Shown here: in pieces, positions 1 through 9,279 of the stretch | Layout: each line of letters begins with the position of its first letter | How positions within the stretch are numbered: the stretch's first letter is position 1 | Assembly: GCA_003225175.1 (NCBI GenBank) | Contig: QIBA01000054.1 | Coordinates: forward strand, 1-64,000 | DNA: 64,000 bases | Direction of reading: 5' to 3' | Source: Acidobacteriota bacterium | Lineage (GTDB): Bacteria; Acidobacteriota; Terriglobia; Terriglobales; Acidobacteriaceae | The notes under the pieces: model-generated | Seen by the model: only the letters and a program-made list of their open reading frames with translations | What the model was told of the DNA's origin: nothing | Database searches by the model: none | Translations under genes and position numbers: made by a program

Positions 1-169
1 CCATCGCGGGAGTGATTCTCAAAGAACCATGCACACGGCAGAAGTTGTAATGAGCGAAGTGTAACGCGATTGCCGCTTTCAGGTTCTCCAATTTTTTGCT
101 GAAAGCGTTTGTGAGTCGCGTGAATCTCCGCATCTGCATTCTCATGGTGAGGTTATGGCGTTCTACGAA
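1..169 (-). pseudogene. C-terminal remnant of an IS transposase (runs off left edge)
   Basis: Read on the minus strand from about position 169 to the window edge, an open frame gives FVERHNLTMRMQ, then RRFTRLTNAFSKKLENL, then HYNFCRVHGSLRITPAM. This is the typical C-terminal end of a DDE transposase of the IS1-like group (conserved VER-NLTMRM, RLTNAFSKK and HYNF-R-H motifs). The frame meets a TAG stop shortly upstream, near position 195, and homology ends at about the VER motif, so the catalytic N-terminal part is missing in this window. The remnant lies directly upstream of the rplM promoter region. What continues to the left of position 1 cannot be seen. Confidence 0.75.
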
Positions 170-203
170 CGGACAACAGGTCAAATTAGGACACTACCCC
201 CGT

Positions 204-233
204 TTGACACTCCTTTTGCAACTCCGCTAATAT
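204..233 (+). promoter_or_regulatory. candidate sigma-70-type promoter for rplM-rpsI
   Basis: TTGACA at 204-209 and TAATAT at 228-233 are separated by 18 bp and lie about 150 bp upstream of the rplM start. A second -10-like TATACT lies at 235-240. The position between the transposase remnant and the ribosomal genes fits a promoter, but no transcript start is known. Confidence 0.45.
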
Positions 234-386
234 CTATACTTTGTGTAGTCCTGCAAGTGCCCGCCTGGGTGGTCACATCGCGCTAATCGGCCGGTGAGTT
301 TCAGCCTGCGGTTTCATTGCTCTTTTTCGTAAGGATTGGCGGTCGCCGAGTCTGCCTGTCCCTTTTCATCCATTTGGAGAATTGGA

Positions 387-821
387 ATGTCTACTACTTT
401 CCCCACTGAGGGGAAAATCGCGCGCAAGTGGTACGTGGTCGATGCCACGGACCAGACCTTGGGACGCCTCGCGACCCGGGTTGCACATATTCTCGCGGGC
501 AAGCATAACCCGCAGTACACGCCTTTCATCGATACCGGCGATCACGTGGTTGTGATCAATGCCGCGAAAGTCAAGCTGACCGGAATGAAAGCAGGGCAAA
601 AGATTTATCACCGCTATACCGGATATCCCGGCGGATTGCGCTCTGAGCAGTACGACAAAAAGCTCGCACGGCGTCCGGAAGCGGTCGTGGAAGATGCGAT
701 CAAGGGCATGTTGCCCCACACCAAGCTTGGCCGCGCAATGGCGGGCAAGCTGAAGGTGTATCGCGACGACAAACACACCCATGCGGCCCAGAAGCCCGAG
801 CCGCTGACACTGGCGAAGTAG
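387..821 (+). CDS. rplM: 50S ribosomal protein L13
   Basis: The 144-residue product matches L13 along its whole length: the [21 protein letters not shown] start, [25 protein letters not shown] and a C-terminal [20 protein letters not shown]13 is a large-subunit protein that binds 23S rRNA early in assembly. The frame is open further upstream, to a possible start at 336, but the ATG at 387 follows TTTGGAG at good distance and gives the normal family length. rpsI follows, as in most bacteria, with 138 bp holding an inverted repeat between them. Confidence 0.97.
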   Translation: MSTTFPTEGKIARKWYVVDATDQTLGRLATRVAHILAGKHNPQYTPFIDTGDHVVVINAAKVKLTGMKAGQKIYHRYTGYPGGLRSEQYDKKLARRPEAVVEDAIKGMLPHTKLGRAMAGKLKVYRDDKHTHAAQKPEPLTLAK

Positions 822-839
822 AAGGAGCACTCAGCCTTC

Positions 840-926
840 AGCACTCAGCCATGAGGGTGCTTGGGTTGAATAAAGTTCGGATGCGCCACCAGCGGTTGAC
901 TGGCTGAATGCTGATGGCTGAGTGCT
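840..926. repeat. family A inverted repeat between rplM and rpsI
   Basis: AGCACTCAGCCAT at 840-852 and its exact reverse complement at 914-926 form 13-bp arms around about 60 bp. The words GCTGA-TGCTGA and CACTCAGC recur at 1418-1445 (upstream of rpsB) and near 27328-27348. The arms sit inside the presumed rplM-rpsI transcript, where they could form a long-range stem. Confidence 0.7.
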
Positions 927-959
927 TATTTTGAGGAAATAGGAAACAACGGAATTTCT

Positions 960-1355
960 ATGGCTGATCTGGTTCAGTATTACGGCACGGGACGTCGCAA
1001 GTCGAGCATTGCTCGCGTGTTTCTGCGTCCCGGCAGCGGAAGTTTTCAAATAAACGGACGTGCATTCGACAACTATTTTGTGACCGATGCGCAACGCGTA
1101 AGCGCCAAAGCTCCGCTGGTGAGCAGCGAGACCGGCACCACGTTCGATGTGGTAGCGACGGTGCAAGGCGGCGGCGTGAATGGACAGGCTGACGCAGTAA
1201 AGATGGGCATCGCCCGCGCGCTGCTTGAGTTCAACATCGAGCTGCGCAAGAAGCTCAAGGCTGAAGGGCTGCTTTCACGAGACGCGCGCGGCAAAGAGCG
1301 TAAGAAGTACGGACAAAAGGGAGCACGAAAGCGCTTCCAGTTCTCGAAGCGGTAA
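960..1355 (+). CDS. rpsI: 30S ribosomal protein S9
   Basis: The 131-residue protein has the S9 signature: [19 protein letters not shown] at the start, the central [19 protein letters not shown], and the basic tail ending [17 protein letters not shown], which in S9 reaches the P-site tRNA. The ATG follows GAGGAAATAGGA with a rather long spacer. It forms the usual L13-S9 pair with rplM. A family F palindrome starts seven bases after the stop codon. Confidence 0.97.
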   Translation: MADLVQYYGTGRRKSSIARVFLRPGSGSFQINGRAFDNYFVTDAQRVSAKAPLVSSETGTTFDVVATVQGGGVNGQADAVKMGIARALLEFNIELRKKLKAEGLLSRDARGKERKKYGQKGARKRFQFSKR

Positions 1356-1361
1356 GGTTTT

Positions 1362-1388
1362 GGTAGAGACGCAGTACGCTGCGTCTCT
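1362..1388. repeat. family F palindrome (copy F1)
   Basis: GGTAGAGACGCAG and CTGCGTCTCT flank a TACG centre and make a near-perfect hairpin just after rpsI. The same 27-30 bp unit occurs at 14981 (inside rnr), 33724, 54300, 57282 and 58690. There is no T-run, so it is not a standard terminator. Confidence 0.8.
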
Positions 1389-1465
1389 GCTGAATGAACG
1401 ATTTGGCAGTTGCCTTAGCTGAGCGCTGACGGCTGATTGCTGAAAGCTGGTTTTTCACAAATCTT

Positions 1466-1497
1466 CCCGAACCCGAAATCCAATTAACGGGTCCGGG
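1466..1497 (+). promoter_or_regulatory. hairpin in the rpsB leader
   Basis: CCCGAACCCG (1466-1475) can pair with CGGGTCCGGG (1488-1497) with one mismatch, and an AATTTTT stretch follows about 10 bases later. It could end rpsI transcription or act in the rpsB 5' leader, where S2 autoregulation is known in other bacteria. The sequence cannot separate these. Confidence 0.35.
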
Positions 1498-1562
1498 CCG
1501 GGAATGTAATTTTTGGGATGCAAGACTGATCCTGGGAATGCAAACCACAAAAAGGAGGTCAA

Positions 1563-2456
1563 TTGGCGAATATCACCATGAAGGAACTGCTCGAAGCGGG
1601 CGTCCACTTCGGGCACCAGACGAAGCGCTGGAATCCCAAAATGAAGGAATTCATTTTCGGAGAACGCAACGGAATTTACATTATCGACCTGCAGAAAACG
1701 CTCAAGATGTTCAAAGACGCGAGCAAGTACGTGCAGGACATGGCCGCGCAAGGCAAGACGATTATGTTTGTCGGCACCAAGCGCCAGGCGCAAGACGCGA
1801 TCGCCGAAGAGGCCACCCGCTGTGGAATGTTCTACGTGAACCAGCGCTGGCTCGGCGGACTGCTCACGAATTGGGTCACGGTGCAGAAGTCGGTAAAGCG
1901 GCTCCAGGAACTCGACGACATGGCGACCGATGGGCGCTACGATCTGCTGCCCAAGAAGGAAGTTATCAAGCTGGAGCGCGAACGTAAGCACCTGCAGGCG
2001 AACCTGGCAGGTATCAAATCATTAAAGCGGCTGCCCGATACGCTGTTCGTGATCGATTCGAACAAAGAGCAGATTGCCGTGCGTGAAGCCCGCAAGTTGG
2101 GAATCCCGGTGGTTGCGGTGGTTGACACGAACTGCGATCCGACCGAAGTGGACTATGTAATCCCTGGCAACGACGATGCGCTGCGCGCAATTCGCCTGTT
2201 TGCTTCAAAGATCGCTGACTCGATTGTCGAAGGCGCACAGGCGGCCACAGACAAGCAGGACGCTGACTTGGCAGGCGCAGTGAGTGCGGCGACCGAGACA
2301 TCTGCCGGCGAGAGCGCCGTAGGCGGCGAATACGGTGAGGACGGTGAAGCAAGCTCTGATGACATCAACCTCGAAGAGGTGCTGGGCGGCAATATCCGCA
2401 AGTCTTCAGCCGCTGCTGCTACCGTGGAAGCAGAAGCTGCTGTCGAGGAACGCTAA
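1563..2456 (+). CDS. rpsB: 30S ribosomal protein S2
   Basis: The 297-residue product carries the S2 core: [61 protein letters not shown] and [14 protein letters not shown]. The start is TTG at 1563. It aligns with the MA-N-T-M-KELL start of other S2 proteins and follows a very strong AAAGGAGG only four bases away, whereas the ATG at 1578 would sit too far from it. The C-terminal tail (about residues 235-297) is Ala/Glu/Ser-rich and makes the protein about 55 residues longer than that of E. coli. tsf follows after 154 bp; in between is a hairpin at 2538-2560 with CCCGAGC/GCTCGGG arms. Confidence 0.96.
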   Translation: MANITMKELLEAGVHFGHQTKRWNPKMKEFIFGERNGIYIIDLQKTLKMFKDASKYVQDMAAQGKTIMFVGTKRQAQDAIAEEATRCGMFYVNQRWLGGLLTNWVTVQKSVKRLQELDDMATDGRYDLLPKKEVIKLERERKHLQANLAGIKSLKRLPDTLFVIDSNKEQIAVREARKLGIPVVAVVDTNCDPTEVDYVIPGNDDALRAIRLFASKIADSIVEGAQAATDKQDADLAGAVSAATETSAGESAVGGEYGEDGEASSDDINLEEVLGGNIRKSSAAAATVEAEAAVEER

Positions 2457-2610
2457 TCCGAGCTGGGTGGGGCGGCTGAGTCGGATCGCTGCTAAACGTC
2501 ATCAAATACATACACGATACAAACGCGACATTCTTGGCCCGAGCCGCTGTGGCGCTCGGGTCATTACTTGTTAGGCCGGATTTACAGGCCGGCAGAAGGC
2601 ATAATGGAAA

Positions 2611-3273
2611 ATGAGCACTACTACTGTGAACATTGACGCAAAAATGGTGAAGGAGCTGCGCGACAAAACCGGTGCTCCGTTCGGAGACTGCAAGAACGCT
2701 CTCGTGGGCTCCAACGGCGATATCGAGCAGGCGATTATCCTGCTGCGGAAAAAGGGCATCGCCATGGCGGGCAAAAAGGCATCACGCAGCACGAACGAGG
2801 GCTCGGTTTCCAGCTACATTCATGCCGGTGGCAAGATCGGGGTATTGCTTGAGCTCAACTGCGAAAGCGACTTCGTCGCCCGCACCGATGACTTCAAGGA
2901 GCTGCTGCACGACATCTCCATGCACATTGCCGCGACGGATCCCAAGTACATCCGCCGCGAAGATGTCACGCCTGAGGACTACGACCGCGAGAAGGAGATC
3001 TATCGCTCGCAGGCTGCGGCAACCGGCAAACCTGCTCCAGTAGTGGAGAAGATCGTCGAAGGCAAGATGGCGAAGTTTTACGAGGAGGTCTGTTTGCTTG
3101 ATCAGCCCTTCATCAAAGAACAGACCATCAGCGTTTCGCAACTGATCGCTAGCAAGATCGGCAAGCTGGGGGAGAACATCTCCGTCCGCCGCTTCGCCCG
3201 CTTCAAAGTAGGCGAGCAGAACTGGACGATTGGACAGACGAAGCCAGCGAGTACAGAAGAGACGAAACAGTAG
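2611..3273 (+). CDS. tsf: translation elongation factor Ts (short form)
   Basis: EF-Ts is the nucleotide exchange factor for EF-Tu. The N-terminal UBA-like part has VKELRDKTGAPFGDCKNAL, followed by EQAIILLRKKGIA and the core SYIHAGGKIGVLLELNCESD and DFVARTD, which carries the residues that displace Mg2+ in EF-Tu. At 220 residues it is the short, Thermus-like form lacking the second core subdomain of the 283-residue E. coli protein. pyrH, the usual next gene, is absent here and lies alone at 21.0-21.7 kb. A strong terminator follows. Confidence 0.96.
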   Translation: MSTTTVNIDAKMVKELRDKTGAPFGDCKNALVGSNGDIEQAIILLRKKGIAMAGKKASRSTNEGSVSSYIHAGGKIGVLLELNCESDFVARTDDFKELLHDISMHIAATDPKYIRREDVTPEDYDREKEIYRSQAAATGKPAPVVEKIVEGKMAKFYEEVCLLDQPFIKEQTISVSQLIASKIGKLGENISVRRFARFKVGEQNWTIGQTKPASTEETKQ

Positions 3274-3309
3274 GTTTCCAGTGCAACGGATGCTTAGATC
3301 GAAACGGAG

Positions 3310-3336
3310 CGCCGGGCGTGATCGCCCGGCGTTTTT
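3310..3336 (+). terminator. intrinsic terminator after tsf
   Basis: CGCCGGGCG (3310-3318), a TGAT loop and CGCCCGGCG (3323-3331) make a perfect 9-bp GC-rich stem followed at once by TTTTT. It closes the rplM-rpsI-rpsB-tsf block and separates it from aceE. Confidence 0.92.
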
Positions 3337-3401
3337 GTTTTATCCAGCACTTACGTAATCGCAAATCACAATCAAAAGGGCGGCCGCAAGCAAGTAATAT
3401 C

Positions 3402-6086
3402 ATGGTAGTTATGAACGCATATCCAGTTGCGCCGGCTGAGCCGGTGGAGACTGATCAGAGCGAAGTTGCCGAGTGGCTTGAGGCCTTCGATCAGATCATC
3501 GAAGAAGAGGGCCCGAGCAGGGCCGCCGAAATGCTCGAGGCGCTCACACGGCGCGCGCGCGAGTCGGGCGTAAACCCTCCCGCGCAGCTCAATACGCCTT
3601 ACAAGAACACGATTCCCATAGAGCAAGAGCTGCCCTATCCCGGCGATCGCGAAATGGAGAGCCGCGTCGAAGCGCTGATTCGCTGGAATGCAATGGCGAT
3701 GGTGCATCGCCAGAATAAGAAAGACTCCGGCATCGGTGGACATCTCTCGACATATTCCTCACTCGCCACGCTGCTCGAAGTTGGATTCAATCACTTCTTC
3801 CACTGCAGCTATGGCCAGCAGCCCGGGGACTTGATTTATTTCCAGGGGCATGCTTCCCCCGGAGTTTATGCCCGCGCATTCCTGGAAGGCCGAATCAGCG
3901 AGAATCAGGTCTTGAATTTCCGTCATGAAACTCGGGGCGAGCCGGGACTCTCGTCGTATCCGCACCCGTGGCTGATGCCTGACTTTTGGAGTTTCCCGAC
4001 GGTCTCGATGGGCATTGGTCCAATCAATGCCATCTACCAGGCGCGCTTCATGCGCTATCTCGAAAACCGCAATCTGATCGAGAAGACCCCGCGCAAGATT
4101 TGGGCCTACCTTGGAGATGGTGAGACCGACGAGCCAGAGTCGCTCGGGGCACTCACCGTAGCTACTCGCGAGAAGCTCGATAATCTGATTTTCGTCGTGA
4201 ACTGCAACCTGCAGCGCCTCGACGGGCCAGTTCGTGGAAACGGAAAAATCATCAACGAGCTCGAAGGCGCCTTCCGTGGAGCTGGTTGGAATGTAATCAA
4301 GGTCATTTGGGGTAGTGATTGGGACTCGCTCTTCGCCCGTGATCGTTCCGGCTTATTGCTCAAACGCATGGAGGAATCCGTCGACGGCGAGTACCAGAGC
4401 TTCAAGGCGAAGGGCGGCACTTATGTGCGCAAAGAGTTCTTCGGCAGATATCCCGAATTACTCGAACTCGTGGCTGACATGAGCGACGAGCAGCTCGAGA
4501 ACCTGCACCGCGGTGGTCACGATCCCAAGAAAATTTATAACGCCTATCTGCGAGCGGTGGAGCACAAAGGCGGGCCTACAGTCATCCTGGCGAAGACGGT
4601 GAAGGGATACGGTCTCGGTTCTGCGCAGGCACGCAACGCAACGCATCAGGAAAAGAAGCTGACTGACGAGGCGCTTGTGGCCTTCCAGCACCGCTTCAAG
4701 ATTCCTGTGCCCAAAGAAGCGGCGAAGGACGGAATGCCGTATCGGCCCAAGGAAGACACGCCGGAAATCACGTACATGAAGCAGCGGCGCAAGGAGCTTG
4801 GCGGCTTTTTGCCTGCACGTGAGAAACGAGAGCCAAACCTGCAGGCACCGGAACTCGAGTTCTTTTCCGATGCCTTGGGGGGATCGCGTGGTCGTGCGGT
4901 TTCGACCACCATGGGTTTTGTGAGCATGCTCCGCACGCTGATGAAGCATCCCGAAATAGGAAAGCTGATTGTGCCCATCGTTCCCGATGAGGGACGTACC
5001 TTCGGCCTGGAGTCGGCGATCCGCCAGGTTGGCATCTACGCCAGCCAGGGCCAGCTCTATACACCGCACGATCAGGACATTTTGCTGTACTACCGTGAGG
5101 AAAAAGACGGCCAGATTTTGGAAGAAGGGATCACCGAAGCCGGATCAATGGCTTCGTTCGCCGCGGCAGGGACGGCTTATTCAAACTACCGCGTCCCGAC
5201 AATCCCCTTCTACATGTATTACTCAATGTTTGGCTTTCAGCGCGTGGGTGATCTCATCTGGGCGTTCGGTGACGCGCGCGGCAAAGGCTTCCTCATGGGC
5301 GGCACTGCGGGCCGCACGACGCTCTCTGGGGAGGGGCTGCAGCACTGTGATGGGCATAGCGTGGTCATGTCGAGTGTCTATCCCAACTGCATCACCTACG
5401 ATCCGGCATTCGCGTACGAGATGGCCATAATCATCCAGGATGGCCTGCGCCGGATGTACCAGAACAGTGAAGCCATCTACTACTACCTCACGATGTACAA
5501 CGAGGACTACGCCATGCCCGAGATGCCAAAGGGCGTCGAGGAAGGCGTGCTGCGCGGCATCTACAAGTACAAAGCTGCTCCAGGCGGCAAAGCGATTGTC
5601 CAGTTGTTCGGTAGCGGCCCAATTTTGAACGAAGCTCTCAAAGCGCAAGCGATTCTGGCAGAAAAATACAGCGTGCAGGCCGACGTATGGAGTGTGACCA
5701 GCTACACCGCACTACGGCGCGAAGCATTGGCGGCTGATCGTTGGAATCTGCTCCATCCCGCCGAGAAGGAAAAGCAGCCATATATTTTGAAAGCGGTCGA
5801 AGGATCTGAGGGCCCCATCATCGCGGCCAGTGATTTCATGAAGATCGTACCCGATCAGCTTTCACCATGGCTGCGCGGGCGGCTGCTGAGCCTGGGCACG
5901 GACGGCTTCGGACGCAGCGACAACCGCGAGTATCTGCGCAAACATTTCGAGGTCAATGCCGAATCCATCGCTGCAGCCGCGCTGTCACGACTCTCACGCG
6001 AGAAGAAATTTGACGCAAAGAAGGCGCAGAAGGCGCTGCAGGAGCTGAACGTCAATCCCGAGAAGATGGATCCTGCGAAAGCGTAG
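3402..6086 (+). CDS. aceE: pyruvate dehydrogenase E1 component, homodimeric type
   Basis: AceE decarboxylates pyruvate with thiamine diphosphate and passes the acetyl group to the lipoyl arm of E2. About 894 residues, as in E. coli (887). Visible motifs: YFQGHASPGVYARAFLEGR near residue 145, the ThDP/Mg site GDGETDEPES, NCNLQRLDGPVRGNGKI, and the second-domain stretch FLMGGTAGRTTLSGEGLQH. The ATG at 3402 (MVVMNAYPV) or 3411 is taken as start because the frame upstream runs into the tsf terminator; neither has a clear ribosome-binding site. No aceF or lpd is adjacent. sucA follows, separated only by a family B repeat, so the window groups two E1 enzymes. Confidence 0.96.
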   Translation: MVVMNAYPVAPAEPVETDQSEVAEWLEAFDQIIEEEGPSRAAEMLEALTRRARESGVNPPAQLNTPYKNTIPIEQELPYPGDREMESRVEALIRWNAMAMVHRQNKKDSGIGGHLSTYSSLATLLEVGFNHFFHCSYGQQPGDLIYFQGHASPGVYARAFLEGRISENQVLNFRHETRGEPGLSSYPHPWLMPDFWSFPTVSMGIGPINAIYQARFMRYLENRNLIEKTPRKIWAYLGDGETDEPESLGALTVATREKLDNLIFVVNCNLQRLDGPVRGNGKIINELEGAFRGAGWNVIKVIWGSDWDSLFARDRSGLLLKRMEESVDGEYQSFKAKGGTYVRKEFFGRYPELLELVADMSDEQLENLHRGGHDPKKIYNAYLRAVEHKGGPTVILAKTVKGYGLGSAQARNATHQEKKLTDEALVAFQHRFKIPVPKEAAKDGMPYRPKEDTPEITYMKQRRKELGGFLPAREKREPNLQAPELEFFSDALGGSRGRAVSTTMGFVSMLRTLMKHPEIGKLIVPIVPDEGRTFGLESAIRQVGIYASQGQLYTPHDQDILLYYREEKDGQILEEGITEAGSMASFAAAGTAYSNYRVPTIPFYMYYSMFGFQRVGDLIWAFGDARGKGFLMGGTAGRTTLSGEGLQHCDGHSVVMSSVYPNCITYDPAFAYEMAIIIQDGLRRMYQNSEAIYYYLTMYNEDYAMPEMPKGVEEGVLRGIYKYKAAPGGKAIVQLFGSGPILNEALKAQAILAEKYSVQADVWSVTSYTALRREALAADRWNLLHPAEKEKQPYILKAVEGSEGPIIAASDFMKIVPDQLSPWLRGRLLSLGTDGFGRSDNREYLRKHFEVNAESIAAAALSRLSREKKFDAKKAQKALQELNVNPEKMDPAKA

Positions 6087-6095
6087 AAGGACGTG

Positions 6096-6190
6096 GCCTT
6101 CGGCTGTCGGCGTTCGGCCTCGAAACGTTTTGGTAAAACCACCGAACGGCTTAGTGGATAAAAGCCGAGCGCCGAATGTCCAGAGCCGAT
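6096..6190. repeat. family B repeat (copy B1)
   Basis: Words of the type CTTCGGCTGTCGGCGTTCGGC at the left are answered by GCCGAGCGCCGAATG and GAGCCGAT at the right in inverse orientation, giving a loose palindrome that fills the aceE-sucA gap. Related copies lie at 51156-51262, 58550-58582 and 60546-60647. Confidence 0.65.
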
Positions 6191-6220
6191 CATCAACTTG
6201 GCAGCAATTAGAATCAACCT

Positions 6221-8704
6221 ATGGCTTCTACCACTCAGGAATATCAGAGGAGCTCCCTCCTCATCGATCCCCAAGACCGCGAGCGCGTCTTTGAGACGTT
6301 TCGGCGCTGGGGATACCTTCAGGCTCAGCTCGACCCGTTGGGACAGTACTTTGCTCCGCAAATGGTTCCCGAGCTCGACGTACAGGGAGATTTCGCCGAT
6401 GAAGCTCGCCGCTACTACTGCGGCACCATTGCCGCTGAGTTCATGCATATTCCGGATGTGGCCAGGCGGGAGTGGATCCAGGAGCGTCTCGAGAGCGAGC
6501 CCGCGCCTGTGGATCAGAAGCACATACTCGAACTCCTCACCAAGGCAGACCTGTTCGAGCAAGTGATTCAGTCGCGCTATCTGGGAACGAAGCGCTTTTC
6601 GCTGGAAGGGGTAACTGCTCTCATTCCTTTTCTCGACGAAGTCCTAAACGATGCTGCCGAACGCGGAACCGTGCAAGTCGTAATCGCCATGAGCCATCGC
6701 GGACGGCTTAACGTAATGGTGAACATCGTCGGCAAAACCGCTGCAGACATGTTCGCGAAGTTCGAAGATGTTGATCCGCGCAGCGTGCTTGGCGGCGGCG
6801 ATGTGAAGTACCACCAGGGGGCAACCGGGACCTTCACCGGACGTGGTGGTCAAACGATTAACCTGCATCTGGTTTCCAATCCGAGCCACCTCGAAGCCGT
6901 CGATCCAGTAGCAACCGGACGGGTGCGGGCCAAGCAGATTCGCATGGGCGGTGAAGAGAGAGTTCTTCCCGTTATGATCCACGGCGATGCCGCCTTCGCC
7001 GGACAAGGCATCTGGGCTGAGACCATGAATCTCGCAGCCGTGGATGGGTATACGGTTGGCGGCGGCCTGCACATCATCGCCAATAATCTGATCGGATTCA
7101 CCAGCGAACCCTGCGAAACCAATTCGTCACGTTACGCATCCGACCTGGCGAAGCGTCTGCCGATTCCAATCCTCCACGTAAATTCTGAAGATGCGGATGC
7201 AGTCCTGCGCATCGCGAGACTCGCAACCGAATATCGCTACACCTTCCACAGCGATGTCGTTGTTGATCTTGTCGGATACCGCCGTCACGGCCACAGCGAA
7301 GTCGATGACCCGACGATCACGCAGCCGATTCGCTATGCGCGCATCAAGGATCATCCGCCGCTGCACGAAATCTATGCGAAGAGGATCGGCGTCGATAGCA
7401 GCCAACGGGTGCAGGAGATCACGGCCGAGATTGGTGAAGCGCAGAAGCAGGCGACCAAGCTGAAGAAGATGCCACGTCTAGCCAAACTTCCCGAGTACTG
7501 GGACAACTACAACGGCGGCCGATTCAAACCTGAATACGATGTCGAAACGGGAATTTCCACAGAGCAGGTTGGCCAGATTGCCGACAAGCTGGCGAGCTAT
7601 CCGAAAGAGTTTCACATCCATCCCAAGATCAAGAAGCTGCTGGAGCAGCGTGCTGAAATGGGACATGGCAAGCGCGCCTTCGATTACGGTATGGCTGAGG
7701 CTCTGGCCTTTGGCTCGCTCTTGCTCCAGGAAGTGCCGGTCCGTCTCAGCGGACAGGATTGCAAGCGCGGCACGTTCAACCAGCGCCACAGCGTGCTGAT
7801 CGACATCGAGGACGAGACGGAATACATTCCGCTGAATCATCTCGCGCCGGAGCAGGCGAAGTACGAGGTATACAACTCGATCCTGTCTGAGGCCGGTGTG
7901 CTCGGCTTTGAGTATGGATACAGTCGCGATTATCCCGAGTCCCTGGTCCTGTGGGAGGCGCAGTTCGGCGACTTCGCCAATGGCGCGCAGATCGTCATTG
8001 ATCAGTTCATCGCTGCGGCAGAGGACAAATGGGGACTGCTTAGTGGCCTCGTAATGCTCCTTCCTCATGGCTACGAGGGGCAAGGACCGGAGCACTCCAG
8101 CGCACGTATCGAACGCTATCTCCAGCTGGCTGCGCGCGACAACATGCAGATTTGTCAGCCCTCGACTTCCGCACAATACTTTCATCTCTTGCGGCGGCAG
8201 GTGCTGCGTCCCTGGCGCAAGCCGCTGGTCGTCTTTACCCCAAAGAGTATGCTCCGCCATCCGGACGCGAGCTCTTCGCGGCAGGAGTTCAGCCGTCCTC
8301 ACTTCCTGAACGTTCTTCCCGAAACGGAAATCGCCGATCCCAAGCGCCTCCTGATTTGCACCGGCAAGATCGGGCACGAGCTGCGAATGGAGCGCAAAAA
8401 GCGGAAAGATGACTCGACCGGCATCATCTTCATCGAGCAACTCTATCCCTGGCCCGAAGCGGAACTCATGGCGGAATTACAGCGTCACGCGAACGCGCGA
8501 GAGATTGTGTGGGTACAGGAAGAGCCTTCGAATATGGGAGCCCTTTGGTTCGTGGTACCGCGCCTGAAGCGGATCTCCGGTGGCCGGCCGGTCCTGACCG
8601 TAAAGCGCTCGGCCAGCGCCAGTCCAGCAACCGGCTCGGCCAAGGCTCACGATATGGAACAGAAGACGCTGCTCCAAGTCGCCTTTGGAAATCCTGCAAA
8701 GTAG
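6221..8704 (+). CDS. sucA: 2-oxoglutarate dehydrogenase E1 component
   Basis: This 827-residue ThDP enzyme decarboxylates 2-oxoglutarate in the TCA cycle and succinylates E2. The family is recognised from YYCGTIAAEFMHI, WIQERLE, MSHRGRLNVMVNI, the HLVSNPSHLEAVDPVA stretch, HGDAAFAGQGIWAETMNLA and GQDCKRGTFNQRH; the C-terminal third has PHGYEGQGPEHSSARIERYLQL. It is shorter than the E. coli enzyme (933) mainly at the N-terminus, where the E2-binding segment is reduced, closer to the DHTKD1-like size. The ATG lacks a clear Shine-Dalgarno sequence. sucB is not nearby. Confidence 0.93.
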   Translation: MASTTQEYQRSSLLIDPQDRERVFETFRRWGYLQAQLDPLGQYFAPQMVPELDVQGDFADEARRYYCGTIAAEFMHIPDVARREWIQERLESEPAPVDQKHILELLTKADLFEQVIQSRYLGTKRFSLEGVTALIPFLDEVLNDAAERGTVQVVIAMSHRGRLNVMVNIVGKTAADMFAKFEDVDPRSVLGGGDVKYHQGATGTFTGRGGQTINLHLVSNPSHLEAVDPVATGRVRAKQIRMGGEERVLPVMIHGDAAFAGQGIWAETMNLAAVDGYTVGGGLHIIANNLIGFTSEPCETNSSRYASDLAKRLPIPILHVNSEDADAVLRIARLATEYRYTFHSDVVVDLVGYRRHGHSEVDDPTITQPIRYARIKDHPPLHEIYAKRIGVDSSQRVQEITAEIGEAQKQATKLKKMPRLAKLPEYWDNYNGGRFKPEYDVETGISTEQVGQIADKLASYPKEFHIHPKIKKLLEQRAEMGHGKRAFDYGMAEALAFGSLLLQEVPVRLSGQDCKRGTFNQRHSVLIDIEDETEYIPLNHLAPEQAKYEVYNSILSEAGVLGFEYGYSRDYPESLVLWEAQFGDFANGAQIVIDQFIAAAEDKWGLLSGLVMLLPHGYEGQGPEHSSARIERYLQLAARDNMQICQPSTSAQYFHLLRRQVLRPWRKPLVVFTPKSMLRHPDASSSRQEFSRPHFLNVLPETEIADPKRLLICTGKIGHELRMERKKRKDDSTGIIFIEQLYPWPEAELMAELQRHANAREIVWVQEEPSNMGALWFVVPRLKRISGGRPVLTVKRSASASPATGSAKAHDMEQKTLLQVAFGNPAK

Positions 8705-8797
8705 CGCAATCGATGCCAGCGGCCAACAGGCAAATTGCTTCTTCGGCTAAGGTTCTTGTCGTAGATCGATCCAACTCCTTTCGACGTCTACTCAGAT

Positions 8798-9244
8798 GTG
8801 ACCATCCGAAGTGTTGCCAAGAGCCTTCTTGTCCTACTCCTGGTTGCGGTAAGCAGCTATGTACTTGAAGTACGTTTGCACCGGAACGGTATTCCCGGCC
8901 GCGATCTTATCCTGCTATCCAGCTTTCTGGTAGGACTCGTAGCCGCAGCATTGGTTTACTTCCTTTCAGTTCGGGAACGGCAACGTCGGGCCTATGTCGA
9001 CTGCCGCTTACGCGTGATCGCCGAGATGAACCACCATATTCGCAACGCGCTGCAGGTCATTACGTTTTATAGCCGCAAAGGCGAGAAGCAGGAAGTTGGA
9101 GTTGTGGAAGCAGTTGAGCGGATTCAATGGGCTCTGCGCGAAGTCCTTCCGCAATTGCCTGGGTCCCCGGCGGAAGTAGAAGCAAGCACGGCTCGGTTTC
9201 CGTTACCGAAGCTACGGTCGATCGAATGGGCGCGCCAGAAATGA
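8798..9244 (+). CDS. small membrane protein with a histidine-kinase dimerisation/H-box helix but no ATPase domain
   Basis: 149 residues from a GTG start. Residues about 7-24 and 38-57 are hydrophobic and predict two membrane helices. They are followed by LRVIAEMNHHIRNALQVI (residues 71-88), which resembles the H-box of a sensor histidine kinase (H79 or H80 as phospho-acceptor). The protein then ends in a helix and a short Pro-rich tail with no N, G1 or G2 box, so it cannot phosphorylate itself. It could be a phosphotransfer or dimerisation partner of another kinase, or a truncated kinase. It stands alone between sucA and tRNA-Pro, without a response regulator nearby. Confidence 0.6.
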   Translation: MTIRSVAKSLLVLLLVAVSSYVLEVRLHRNGIPGRDLILLSSFLVGLVAAALVYFLSVRERQRRAYVDCRLRVIAEMNHHIRNALQVITFYSRKGEKQEVGVVEAVERIQWALREVLPQLPGSPAEVEASTARFPLPKLRSIEWARQK

Positions 9245-9279
9245 TGCGCGACTAGCTTTTGCACCCAAGAACGGAATGG

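Noticed and set aside
7478-8440. 320-codon open frame opposite sucA
   Set aside because: Antisense shadow; sucA is conserved throughout this stretch.
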